From Streptomyces ipomoeae 91-03 (lineage in GTDB: Bacteria > Actinomycetota > Actinomycetes > Streptomycetales > Streptomycetaceae), in the NCBI RefSeq assembly GCF_000317595.1, contig NZ_AEJC01000406.1, forward strand, positions 1 through 63,679: a stretch of DNA of 63,679 bases. The letters run 5' to 3'. Positions within the stretch are counted from its first letter, which is position 1. Every line of letters starts with the position of its first letter. The notes under the pieces were generated by a model. That model saw nothing but the letters and a program-made list of their open reading frames with translations. It made no database searches and had not been told where the DNA came from. Below are positions 50,944 through 60,202 of this stretch, one piece after another. The translations under genes and the position numbers were made by a program.

Positions 50944-52800
50944 TCAGTTCTGCGGTGGCCGCCAGCTGCGAAGCACCGTCTCGAACTGTTCCCGCGCGGT
51001 CTCCCAGTCCTCGACCGGCGAGGACATGTAGATCGTGTACTCGACACCGTCCCGGGCCAGATACGTCTGCTCGATGGCCCGGCGCGGCCCCGGGAACTCG
51101 GTGTCCTTGGCCAGCGCGGTCCAGGTGAAGTCCCACAGCGCCCCGGGGCGGTCCCGGTAGATGTTCTCCTCCAGGCTCACCCGCTGGTACCCGGCCAGCC
51201 GGTCCCGCACCTGCTCCTCCAGATCGACCTGGTGGTGGTACGGGCTGTCGAAGTCCGGCGACTCGTCCACGGCCACCCGCACGAAGTGCTCCCCGTTGTC
51301 GGGCGTGTAGTCGATCTGCGCCCCCTCGACCTGCCGCTTCCACCCCTTGGGCAGAGCGAGGCTGAAACCCTCCGGGTCCTCGACCCGTACCCACCCGTCG
51401 GGCACGCCGTCGGTCACCGGTTGCTCTCCGCCGTCCGCCCCCGAGTCACCCGTCGCGTCGGCCGTACCGGCGGTTCGCTCCGCACCGGTCGAGACGGAAC
51501 TGCTCCCCGCCCGCACCTCGTCCACGTAGTACAACGCGGCGGCGGCCCCACCCCCGACGAGCGCCGCCACCAGCACGACGAGCGCCACCGTACGAACACT
51601 CCCGCGCCGCCGGGGAGCAGCGGTGGCGGGCCGGTGAGCCATGACCACCGGCCCCGCCGAGCCGGCCGGCGTCCCGTGCTCGACAGGAACCGTGTGGGCT
51701 CCGGGCACGCCGGGGCTCACGACCGAGGCGTGGTGCCCGGACTCGTACGCGCCCGCCCCACGCGCCTCCGCCCCCGACACATCCCGTACGCCCTCACCCC
51801 GCGACCCTCGTACGCCCCTGCCCTCACCCCGCGCCTCCCGGACATCCGCGCCCGGCGCACCCCGTACGCCCCGCCCGTCCGTGGCCCCGTCCCATCCCCG
51901 CGCGGCCCCATCCGGCCCCGGCCCCGAACCCCCCGCCTGCCGCCCCGTCGGCACGTACGCCTCCGCCTGCCGGGGTCGGCGTCCCTCCGCCGCCTCGGCG
52001 AGCATCTGCTCGGCCTCCTCGGCTCCGGGCCGAACGGCGGGGTCCTTGCACAGCAACGCGGTGATGACGGGCCCCAACGGCCCCGCGGCCACCGGCTCGG
52101 CGGCCTCCTCGTCCACCACGGCCTGCATGGTGGTGAGCGGTGTGGTGCGCCGGAACGGCGACTTCCCCTCGACCGCCGTGTACAGCGTGGCCCCCAGCGA
52201 CCACAGGTCGGACGCGGGCCCGGGCTCCTGCCCGCGCACCCGCTCGGGGGCTATGTAGTCGACGGACCCGACTATCTCCCCGGTCCGCGTGATGGTCGTG
52301 TCGCCCTCGACCTGGGCGATGCCGAAGTCGGTCAGCATGACCCGGCCGTCCTCGGCGAGCAGCACGTTCCCCGGCTTCACATCGCGGTGCAGTACGCCGG
52401 CCCGGTGGGCGGCCCGCAGCGCGCGCAGCACCCACATCCCGATCCGCGCCGCCTCCCGCGGCTCGACACGCCCCCGCTCCCTGACCGCGTCGGCCAGCGA
52501 GACGCCCTCGACCAACTCCATGACGATCCACGGCCGGTTGTCGTGCTCCAGCACGTCGTGCACGGTGACGACCGCCGAGTGGTTGATCCGCGCCGCCGCA
52601 CGAGCCTCCGCCCGGGTACGCCTCAGCAGTACGGTCTGCTCGTTCTCCGAGACGTAGAGTGCCGCCGTCAACTCCTTGACCGCGACCGCCCGGTGCAGCA
52701 CCACGTCGTGCGCACGCCACACCCTGCCCATGCCACCGCTGCCGATGATGTCGACGAGCCGGTAGCGGTCCGCGAGGAGCAGACCCTGCATCTGATTCAC
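50944..52800 (-). CDS. Receptor-type Ser/Thr protein kinase, cluster gene 3
   Basis: 618 residues from GTG 52800 (VNQMQGLLLADRYRL; GCGGGG upstream; TTG 52812 and ATG 52791 are alternatives). The kinase has IGSGGMGRVW, K42, HRDVKPGN (138-140), DFG 158-160, and YIAPERV. A Gly/Arg-rich linker (about 280-395) carries several GARGEG/RGVRG-like repeats. The membrane helix is at about 400-424, and the external domain has PEGFSLALPKGWKRQVEGAQ and WDFTWTALAKDTEFPGPRRA. It is catalytically complete. The external domain is visibly homologous to that of cluster gene 4. Confidence 0.92.
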   Translation of the reverse strand: MNQMQGLLLADRYRLVDIIGSGGMGRVWRAHDVVLHRAVAVKELTAALYVSENEQTVLLRRTRAEARAAARINHSAVVTVHDVLEHDNRPWIVMELVEGVSLADAVRERGRVEPREAARIGMWVLRALRAAHRAGVLHRDVKPGNVLLAEDGRVMLTDFGIAQVEGDTTITRTGEIVGSVDYIAPERVRGQEPGPASDLWSLGATLYTAVEGKSPFRRTTPLTTMQAVVDEEAAEPVAAGPLGPVITALLCKDPAVRPGAEEAEQMLAEAAEGRRPRQAEAYVPTGRQAGGSGPGPDGAARGWDGATDGRGVRGAPGADVREARGEGRGVRGSRGEGVRDVSGAEARGAGAYESGHHASVVSPGVPGAHTVPVEHGTPAGSAGPVVMAHRPATAAPRRRGSVRTVALVVLVAALVGGGAAAALYYVDEVRAGSSSVSTGAERTAGTADATGDSGADGGEQPVTDGVPDGWVRVEDPEGFSLALPKGWKRQVEGAQIDYTPDNGEHFVRVAVDESPDFDSPYHHQVDLEEQVRDRLAGYQRVSLEENIYRDRPGALWDFTWTALAKDTEFPGPRRAIEQTYLARDGVEYTIYMSSPVEDWETAREQFETVLRSWRPPQN

Positions 52801-53033
52801 GTTGCCCCGCAATGTTCTTGACAGGGTCAGATTAAGGAGCGGCCCTCACCTCGGGAAACCGGCACGACCGCACAAAGACATCACTGTGACGGCTGTCGCT
52901 CCCGCCCTCGCTCCCGCCCTCGCTCCCGTGGGGCTTCCGCAGGGCTTCCTTGGGGCTCTCGTGAGGCTTCTACGCGGCTTTCGCAAGGCTTCTCCGAGGC
53001 CTTTCGCGAGGTTTCGCGGCGGCGCGGCGACGC
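52801..53033. other. Gap with simple repeats between cluster genes 2 and 3
   Basis: A 12-base unit TCGCTCCCGCCC occurs about 2.7 times (52896-52928). It is followed by a run of GGCTTC(C/T)-headed 12-15-base imperfect repeats to about 53020. No gene. Confidence 0.55.
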
Positions 53034-56000
53034 TCAGCCGGTCACCCGATACGTCTTCGACGCCTGCTCGTACAACCGCGTCACCTCGTCCCGCTCGGCC
53101 TCCGGCCCGCGCAACTGCACCACGTGGTAACGCCCGTCGACGAGTATCGCGAGATTCCGTACGAAGACGCCGCGCCCCTCGGAGTCCTGCCAGGTGAACT
53201 GCCCCTCGGCCATGGTCACTCCGCCGACCTCGATCAACCGCATCCCGCCGGACGTGGCCCAGGTGGAGTCACGGAACGGCTGCAGCTCGCGCTCGTCCTC
53301 CCGCTGGTACTTCAGCGGATCGCTGCCGTACGTCTGCGTGCTGTCCCGCCCGGGTACGAGGATCAGCTCGAACTGACCCTGGGAGTAGGCGATCTGACCG
53401 CGCCCGTTCTTGGGGCTGCGGTCCCACCCGTTGGCGACGGCGACCTCGAAGCCCGCGGGGTCCTTGCGCAGGGTGAACCCCTGGGCGACATCGGGGTTGC
53501 CGGTCTGGGTCTCGGTCGACCCGGACGACTCCGACGGGCTCGCCTCGCCCTCGCCTCCGTCGGGCGTACCGGCGTTCTGGTCGGGCCGGGGCTCACTGCT
53601 CGCCTCCGGCGCGGAACTCGGCCGCGCGGCGGTGTCCGTACGGGTGCCCGTGTCGCCGCCGTCGCTGCTCGGTTCGGCCTTCGGCATGAACACCATGGCG
53701 TACGTGACCGCCGCGGCCAGCGCGAGCAGGACCAGCAGGAGCAGGTTCCGGCCCAGGCTGCGGGGCCGCGGGGGCTTCTCCGGCCGGGCGCGCCTGTGGC
53801 GGGCGTGCGCGCTGGTCGCGGGCAGCCCTGCGCGACGCCTGCGGACGAGTTCGCCCCGGCGCCGTACGATCGGCAGTCGGCTCGCGTTCACGGGCGGTGC
53901 CGCGACGACATGCGCACCGGCCTCGGGCTCCGGCGCCGACCGCACGAGGGAGCGCAGCCAGCCGCGCAGCTCCTCGAAGTCCAGCCGTTCGGTGGGATCC
54001 TGGCGCAGCAACGACTCCACGACCGGCCGCAGCGGCCCGCACTCCTCCGCGAACGCGGGCGGCTCCGAGCAGACCAGTTCCACCAGCTCGGCGGTGTTCT
54101 CCTCCGGGTACGGCGCATGCCCCTGCACCGCGCGGAACAGCAACGCCCCGAGAGCCCACAGATCCGTCGCGGGCCCGATCGGCGCCGCCAACTGCCAGTT
54201 CTCATGCACCGGCCCGGCCTGCTCCGGCGCCCACCGCTCCGTCACCGGCCCCACCAACGCCATCCGCGCCTGCCGCGCCCGCTCAGCGGCCAGCGCGGTG
54301 GCAGGACCACGCGGAGGAGCACCCGCGGGGACGACACGGTCCCAGGGGGTGGTGTGCGTACCGTGCGGTGGCGTGGGCGTGACTATGTGCCCGTGCGGTG
54401 GCGTGGGCGTGACTGCGTGCCCGTGCGCGGGGGTGAGGTGCGTGCCGCCCGGCGGAGTCACGGCGGTGCCGTGTGCCGGGGTCGCCTGTGCGCCGTGGAC
54501 GTCGCGCGCCGGGGCCGCCTGCGTGGTGTGGGGGCCGTACGCGGGGGGTGTCTGTCCGCCCTGGGTGTCATGCGCCGGAGGCGTCTGTGCGCCTTGGGTG
54601 TCGTACGTGCTGTTCGCGTGCTCGTCGTCGAGCGTGAAGGTGACGTCGGCCCGACCACCGGCGCCGCGCACGCCGCCGTACGGGCCACCGCCGTACGGCG
54701 AGTTCGAGCTGCCGAGCGCCCGGACGCTGTAGGGGCCGCCGCTGTTCGTACCCGCCGCACCGCCGCCCTGGGCGCCGTCCCCGAGCGAGCCGCCGTTCCG
54801 TGTGCTGTAGCCACCCGTGCCGGTGAGGCCCTGGGGGCCGTTGTCAGTGTGGGCACCGATGCCGGAACCGGAGTCATCGGTGGGAGGAAGAGCCGGGTTC
54901 CCCGAGATCCCTTGGTTCCCCTGCCCGTTCCCGCCGGGCGCCACCGTCCCGCCGCGCGGCAGCGCGCCATGCCAGGTGTTCGTGGCACCGCCGTTGGTGC
55001 GGACGCCGTACGGGTCGGCGATCCGGCCGGGCGGCACGGGACCGGCCCCCGTCCCGGAGGTCGGCTCCCCGGCCCGCCCGGGAGCCGACGGTGCCGTACC
55101 GTCCCGATCCGCCCCGGGCGCCGGCCGCTGCTCGGGCAACGCCGTGCCGGGGCCACTCCCTTGGCCGACGTCCACACGAGCCGCGGCCCGGGCTCCGGCC
55201 CGATAGGCCGCGATCGCACCCGCCCGCGCCGCCCGGACATCGTCCCCGGCGTCCAGCGCCCGCTGCCCCCCGGACGCGTCCGCGACCGGCGCCGCACTAC
55301 CGGCCCGCGCCTCTATGGCGGCCCGCCGCGCGGCCTCGGGATCCTCGACTTCACCGCCCACCCCGGGCCTGCCACCACGGCCACCGCCGAACGCACCGCC
55401 CCCGGCACCACCCGACAGAGCGCCGCCCGCCAGAGCACCCCCGGCCGAGACACCACCGGCAGCCGATGCCCCACGCCCCACGACACCCCCGGGCGCTCCC
55501 GAGCCACCGCCGGGCGCCCCCGAGCCGCCCCGAGGCCCCACGGCGTCCTGAGACACTCCAGGGCCACCGCCCTGCGCGCCCGGATTCCCCGGCTGCCCCG
55601 GACTCCCCTCGAAGTCCCGCTCCCGTACCGGCACCGGGTCATACCCACACAACGCCTCTTCCGCGGCCCCGACCGCCAGCCCGGTGAGCATCACCCGGCC
55701 GTCGTCGCAGACCAGCACCGTACGAACGGTGATGTTCCGGTGCACCCACCCATGCGCGTGCAGCGCCCACAGCGCGGTGAGCACGTCGGAGGCGACCTCG
55801 GCGGCCCGATACGGGGACAGCGGCTGCTCCTCGAGCAGCGTCTCCAGCGTCCGCGCGGGCACCAACTCGCTCACTATCCACAGCGACCCGCCCTCGGTGA
55901 ACACATCGAAGACCTGGTCGAGCCGGGGATGGTCGGGGATCTGCGCGGCGGCCTGCGCGGCCTCGACGGCCCGCAGTACGGCCGGGTCGGTCGGCCGGCG

Positions 56001-56237
56001 CGTGGTCCGCGCCGCGCCCCGGCGCGCCCCGCCGTCCCGTGCCACATACCCCTCGGGCAGCCCGTCCGCGCCGAGCACTTCCGCCTCGACGACCTCGGGC
56101 AGCGGCACCTGCCGTATCAGGACTTCCTGTCCGCTGTAGGTGTCGAAGGCCCGGGTGTCGGCGAGTTCGTACTCGTCGGACGGCGGCAGCGGCAGGCGAT
56201 AGCGATCCGCGAGTACTCGTCCCGCGTATTCGTCCAC
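53034..56237 (-). CDS. Transmembrane pseudokinase, cluster gene 2
   Basis: 1067 residues from GTG 56237 (GGGAGGGCATC upstream). The kinase fold is recognisable but degenerate. There is no Gly-loop. The VAIK position reads VLIRQ (39-43, Lys replaced). The catalytic loop is HRNITVRTV (D to N at 168), and the DFG region reads LTGLAVG (184-190). The C-lobe resumes at about 675 (PATDLWALGALLFRAVQGHA) after a roughly 450-residue disordered Gly/Pro/Ala/Thr insertion with HGTxVTPP-like repeats. A basic stretch leads to a membrane helix at about 827-849 and an external domain (TLRKDPAGFEVAVANGWDRS...). It is probably a scaffold or regulator of the four active neighbours. Confidence 0.88.
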   Translation of the reverse strand: MDEYAGRVLADRYRLPLPPSDEYELADTRAFDTYSGQEVLIRQVPLPEVVEAEVLGADGLPEGYVARDGGARRGAARTTRRPTDPAVLRAVEAAQAAAQIPDHPRLDQVFDVFTEGGSLWIVSELVPARTLETLLEEQPLSPYRAAEVASDVLTALWALHAHGWVHRNITVRTVLVCDDGRVMLTGLAVGAAEEALCGYDPVPVRERDFEGSPGQPGNPGAQGGGPGVSQDAVGPRGGSGAPGGGSGAPGGVVGRGASAAGGVSAGGALAGGALSGGAGGGAFGGGRGGRPGVGGEVEDPEAARRAAIEARAGSAAPVADASGGQRALDAGDDVRAARAGAIAAYRAGARAAARVDVGQGSGPGTALPEQRPAPGADRDGTAPSAPGRAGEPTSGTGAGPVPPGRIADPYGVRTNGGATNTWHGALPRGGTVAPGGNGQGNQGISGNPALPPTDDSGSGIGAHTDNGPQGLTGTGGYSTRNGGSLGDGAQGGGAAGTNSGGPYSVRALGSSNSPYGGGPYGGVRGAGGRADVTFTLDDEHANSTYDTQGAQTPPAHDTQGGQTPPAYGPHTTQAAPARDVHGAQATPAHGTAVTPPGGTHLTPAHGHAVTPTPPHGHIVTPTPPHGTHTTPWDRVVPAGAPPRGPATALAAERARQARMALVGPVTERWAPEQAGPVHENWQLAAPIGPATDLWALGALLFRAVQGHAPYPEENTAELVELVCSEPPAFAEECGPLRPVVESLLRQDPTERLDFEELRGWLRSLVRSAPEPEAGAHVVAAPPVNASRLPIVRRRGELVRRRRAGLPATSAHARHRRARPEKPPRPRSLGRNLLLLVLLALAAAVTYAMVFMPKAEPSSDGGDTGTRTDTAARPSSAPEASSEPRPDQNAGTPDGGEGEASPSESSGSTETQTGNPDVAQGFTLRKDPAGFEVAVANGWDRSPKNGRGQIAYSQGQFELILVPGRDSTQTYGSDPLKYQREDERELQPFRDSTWATSGGMRLIEVGGVTMAEGQFTWQDSEGRGVFVRNLAILVDGRYHVVQLRGPEAERDEVTRLYEQASKTYRVTG

Positions 56238-56699
56238 GATGCCCTCCCCCGGCCCCCTGGTTGGTCAATTCCGTTCGCCTTGCGTCCCGTTCCGCTCTGG
56301 ATGCATACGGTCCGCAGCCATTCACGATACGTGCCGGAGGCAACTCTCATTGAGGGGATGCGACATTCCACCCGCCTCGAAAGCGCTCGAACGCCCTCGA
56401 TCTTCCCCGGAACACCCGCCCCCGAACTCACCCTCCGGGCACAACTCTCCACGCCGAACTCACATAGAGGGAGCTCACACCGCCTCGCGCCCCCTCACGC
56501 CCTTGCAGAGCGCCCCGAGTCGCGGCACGGACTCTCACATGTCCATAACGACATGGGCACCGGCGCACAACGGCCGTCCGCCGACCCCCGACCGCAAGCC
56601 GTCCCGGGCGCTCGGACCGCCGCACGGGCGCATGCCGTCGCACAGGCGCATACCACCGCACGCACCGACCGTGGCCTACGCCCCGCGCCCTTCGGCCGC
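56238..56699. other. 460-base gap between cluster genes 1 and 2
   Basis: No gene supported. It contains the promoter of cluster gene 2 (AT-richer text at about 56300-56470) and the end region of gene 1. Short CGCACGGGCGCAT/CGCACAGGCGCAT repeats occur near 56620-56655. Confidence 0.45.
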
Positions 56700-58910
56700 C
56701 TACGACTTGGGCTTGAACGTCGTGGTGAACGTCCGCCAGGTGTCCTTGCGCAAGTCACCGCTCCACTCGGACGCCTTGGCGGTGTACATCAACGCGTACC
56801 CCTGCCGGGGGTTCACCACGAACCCCCGGTCGATCGACCGGTACTTCGTGCCGCTCTCGACATAGGTGAACTCCCAGTCGGCCGTGTTCCAGCCCCGGTA
56901 GTCCACCGCCTCTATTCGGAGCCGCTTGTACTTCGAGCGTGTCATGTACTGCTCTTGGTTCTCCCAGTCCGCGACCGGGTCGTCCTTCGGCGTGGTCGTC
57001 CACCCGATGAGCAGCTTCTGCCCGTCGGGCCCGGCGAACCGGGCACCCGCAGCACTCGTCGACTGGTACTTCCACCCCTCGGGCAGCCCGATCGAGAACC
57101 CCTGACTGCTCTTGTACGTCTCGGAGGCCGTGACCCCCGACTCCCCGGATCCGTCACCGCTCCCCGACCCGCTCGACGCACCCGACCCGGTGTCCGGCGA
57201 ACCACTCGCCGTACCGGCGGACGCACTGGCCTCCTGCGTCGTCTGACCGTCCGGGCTGGGAGCGGAGTTCTCGGTCTCGTCCTCGTCCTTGTCGGCCTCG
57301 CCGCCGCTCCCGGACTTCACCCCGCTGGAGGCAGCCGCCTTGGTGTCACTGCCCTGGCTGTTGTCCGAGGCACCGTCGTCGCCGCCGTAGGTGAGCGCCA
57401 GCACGGTCCCGAGGACGGCCAGCACGACCGCCACCGCGATGACCGTCAAGGTCCGCCGCGACACCACATCGGTGATCGGCGCCCTGGGCACGGGCCGCGG
57501 CGGCAGATCCGGCGGCGGCATCTCGGGCCACCCCGCAGTCCGCCCAGCCGAAGTGGAGTTGCCCCCACCGACGTCACCACGCACCCCGGCCCCGGCCGTC
57601 GCACCCACCGAGGTGCCCGAGCCCTGCCCCGAGGCGGTTCCGGCCTTCTCGGCCGCCGGGCCGCTCACGGCACCCGCACGCGACGAAGCCCCCACGGACG
57701 CGGACCTGGCCGAAACCGCGCTCGAACCCACGGCAGCCGTAGAACCCGCAGCAGCAGCCGAAGCCGTAGAGGTAACCCCCTTGGCGGCACCGGCCCCACC
57801 GGACGTACCCCGCGCGGTACCAGCGGGCGCGGCGGCGGCAGCCGCCCCAGCACCGGCGCCGGCCGCATCCCCGGAGCCGCCCTTCCGCATGGACCACCGC
57901 GGCGCCCGCGGTCGCTCGCCGCCCTTCTCGCCCCGCTTGGCCGCGCCGCCCCCGGCCCCGCCCGAGGCATCCTTCTTCGAATCCGAAGGCTCCCCCGGAA
58001 GCGTCGGCAACGGCACGAGCTGCGTCGCGTCCAGCGGCTGGGCCGCCTTCGGGTCGGGCGCGTGGATCACCGAGTTGAGCATGGCCCGCGCACCGGCGTC
58101 GTCGAGCCGCCGCTCGGGGTCCTTGGTGAGCAGCCCGAAGATGACGTCCTTCAGCGGCCCGGCGCGCTTCGGCTCCGGCACCGGCTCGGTCATCACCGCG
58201 GTCAGCGTCGCTATGGCCGACCCTTTGTCGTACGGCGGCACGCCCTCGACCGCCGCGTAGAGCAGCCCGCCGAGCGACCACAGGTCGGCCGCGGGACCGG
58301 GCTTGTGCCCGCGCGCCCGCTCCGGCGAGATGTAGGAGGGCGCGCCCACGAGCATGCCGGTCGAGGTGATGGAGGGGTCTCCCTCGACCTGTGCGATACC
58401 GAAGTCCGTGAGGACGACCCGACCGTCGTGCTTGTCGATCAGCACGTTCGACGGCTTCACATCGCGGTGCAGGATGCCCTCTCGGTGCGCGGCACGCAGC
58501 ACGTCGAGGATCGCGAGCCCCACCTCGGCGGCCCGCTTCGGTTCGAGCACCCCGTCCTCACGGATGACCTCGGCGAGCGACTTGCCCTCGACGAGCTCCA
58601 TGACGATCCAGGGCCGGTCGTCCTCGTGAACGACGTCGAAGACCGTCACCGCGGCGTTGTTGCGGATGCGGGCGATCGCCTTGGCCTCCCGCAACGTACG
58701 CGTGATCAGCCGCCGCTTCTCGTCCTCGTCGATGCTGGACGGGAACCGCAGCTCCTTGATGGCGACCGTACGGCCCAGCGTCTCGTCCTTGGCCCGCCAC
58801 ACCGTGCCCATGCCGCCGCGACCGAGCACCCCTCCCAGCCGGTACCGCCCGGCGAGGAGACGTGCGTCCGTGTCCTGACGGGATTCCCCAGCCCGCTCCG
58901 CCTCCGACAT
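56700..58910 (-). CDS. Receptor-type Ser/Thr protein kinase, cluster gene 1
   Basis: 736 residues from ATG 58910; GAGGGGACGC precedes it. The kinase has LGRGGMGTVW, K52 (VAIKEL), HRDVKPSN (148-150), DFG 169-171, and YISPERA. An Ala/Gly/Ser-rich disordered linker (about 315-460) is followed by a membrane helix at about 487-508 and an acidic Ser-rich stalk. The external domain has SQGFSIGLPEGWKYQSTSAA and GWNTADWEFTYVESGTKYRS. Catalytic residues are complete. It is the first gene of the five-gene leftward cluster and diverges from the serine hydrolase gene, so its promoter lies in 58911-59075. Confidence 0.92.
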   Translation of the reverse strand: MSEAERAGESRQDTDARLLAGRYRLGGVLGRGGMGTVWRAKDETLGRTVAIKELRFPSSIDEDEKRRLITRTLREAKAIARIRNNAAVTVFDVVHEDDRPWIVMELVEGKSLAEVIREDGVLEPKRAAEVGLAILDVLRAAHREGILHRDVKPSNVLIDKHDGRVVLTDFGIAQVEGDPSITSTGMLVGAPSYISPERARGHKPGPAADLWSLGGLLYAAVEGVPPYDKGSAIATLTAVMTEPVPEPKRAGPLKDVIFGLLTKDPERRLDDAGARAMLNSVIHAPDPKAAQPLDATQLVPLPTLPGEPSDSKKDASGGAGGGAAKRGEKGGERPRAPRWSMRKGGSGDAAGAGAGAAAAAAPAGTARGTSGGAGAAKGVTSTASAAAAGSTAAVGSSAVSARSASVGASSRAGAVSGPAAEKAGTASGQGSGTSVGATAGAGVRGDVGGGNSTSAGRTAGWPEMPPPDLPPRPVPRAPITDVVSRRTLTVIAVAVVLAVLGTVLALTYGGDDGASDNSQGSDTKAAASSGVKSGSGGEADKDEDETENSAPSPDGQTTQEASASAGTASGSPDTGSGASSGSGSGDGSGESGVTASETYKSSQGFSIGLPEGWKYQSTSAAGARFAGPDGQKLLIGWTTTPKDDPVADWENQEQYMTRSKYKRLRIEAVDYRGWNTADWEFTYVESGTKYRSIDRGFVVNPRQGYALMYTAKASEWSGDLRKDTWRTFTTTFKPKS

Positions 58911-59075
58911 GCGTCCCCTCATACAACCCGCCCTGACAGAGCCTCCATTGTCACCCACCCGCCAACCGCCCCACGCCCAGGCCCCCCTCAACAAGCCACA
59001 CCACTCCGGAGGACCCCACCCAAATCCCCCCTGGCCGCATGCCGCATGATGTGCCGCGACAAGGAAGGACCCGAG

Positions 59076-60191
59076 ATGCCACCACCCCGAACCCTCAGGG
59101 CACGCCTGACCGTGGCCGTCTCCGTGTCCCTCCTGGTCCTGGCCCCCACCGCCTCCCAGGCTCACACCACCCCACGTCCGGACGCCTTCCTCCCCCTCCT
59201 GGTCGGCCAAGGCCACGCCCCCGCCGCCGCCCTGCTCATCACCGGCGACTCCACAACTCACTTCGCCCACGCCGAGGCACCCGACAGCCCCGCCCGGGAA
59301 GGGAACGCCGGAGCCGACCCCGGCTCGGCCCCCCGGCCCATCCATCTCGCCGACCACTTCCGGGCCGGCAGCATCACGAAAACCTTCATCGCCACGGTCG
59401 TCCTGCAACTGGCCGCCGAGCATCGCCTGTCCCTGTCGGACTCCGTGGAGGATCACCTCCCCGGCCTGGTCCGAGCGCACGGCACCGCCATCGACGGCCG
59501 CACCGTCACCCTGCGCGCCCTGCTCACCCACACCAGCGGCATCGCCGACTACACCAAGGTCACCAAGGGCACCATCCCCGTTACCCCGCGTCAGGCCCTA
59601 CGCATCGCGCTCACCCTCCCTCCGACCACCCCCGGCCGCTTCGCCTACTCGAACACCAACTATGTGCTGCTGGGACTCGTCATCCAGCAGGTCACCGGCC
59701 ACTCGTACGCCACCGAGGCCGAGCGCCGCGTCATCACGCCCCTCCATCTGACGGGCACCTCCTTCCCGGGCGCCCGCACCTCCCTGCCGGACCCGCACGG
59801 TCGCGCCTACTCCGCCGACGGCTCCGACGTCACCGACCTCGACCCCCGCGTGGCCGGCGCGGCGGGTGAGCTGGTCACCACACTCACCGACCTGAACCGC
59901 TTCTACGCGGCTCTCCTACACGGCACCCTGCTCCCGCCCGCCCAACTGCGCGAGATGCTCAACACCCGCACCGCACACGGCATGTACGGCATGGGCCTCC
60001 ACCCCGTACGACTCCCGTGCCACACCACGGTGTGGGGCCACGGAGGCCGCATATCCGGCAGCTACGTGCGCACCGCAGCCACCGTCGACGGCCGTCGCGT
60101 CCTCACCTTCCGCGTGAACACGGACACGCTGGCAGACCCCGCCCTCGAACCCGCCCTGCTCACAGCCGAGTTCTGCCCCCGCACCTCGTAA
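59076..60191 (+). CDS. Secreted serine hydrolase (beta-lactamase class C / DD-peptidase-like)
   Basis: 371 residues from ATG 59076; AAGGAAGGACCCGAG precedes it. The signal peptide is cut near TASQA-H (about 29). Catalytic motifs: S99-I-T-K102 (SxxK), Y191-S-N193 (YxN), and H322-G-G (replacing KTG, as common in this family). It is the S12 family, which includes D-alanyl-D-alanine carboxypeptidases, esterases and beta-lactamases; the native activity cannot be chosen from sequence. It acts outside the membrane. Its position beside the kinase cluster and other wall genes fits a wall-related role. Confidence 0.9.
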   Translation: MPPPRTLRARLTVAVSVSLLVLAPTASQAHTTPRPDAFLPLLVGQGHAPAAALLITGDSTTHFAHAEAPDSPAREGNAGADPGSAPRPIHLADHFRAGSITKTFIATVVLQLAAEHRLSLSDSVEDHLPGLVRAHGTAIDGRTVTLRALLTHTSGIADYTKVTKGTIPVTPRQALRIALTLPPTTPGRFAYSNTNYVLLGLVIQQVTGHSYATEAERRVITPLHLTGTSFPGARTSLPDPHGRAYSADGSDVTDLDPRVAGAAGELVTTLTDLNRFYAALLHGTLLPPAQLREMLNTRTAHGMYGMGLHPVRLPCHTTVWGHGGRISGSYVRTAATVDGRRVLTFRVNTDTLADPALEPALLTAEFCPRTS

Positions 60192-60202
60192 AACGCCCCG
60201 AC

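Noticed and set aside
50482..51394. Long frame extending cluster gene 4 upstream through the tandem repeats
   Set aside because: The repeats shift length by one base between copies, the translation is low-complexity nonsense, and a good start lies at 50473.
53124..59075. A 2355-codon plus-strand frame running opposite the kinase genes into the serine hydrolase
   Set aside because: It is the GC-rich antisense shadow of the kinases; only the last 371 codons (from ATG 59076) are a real protein.
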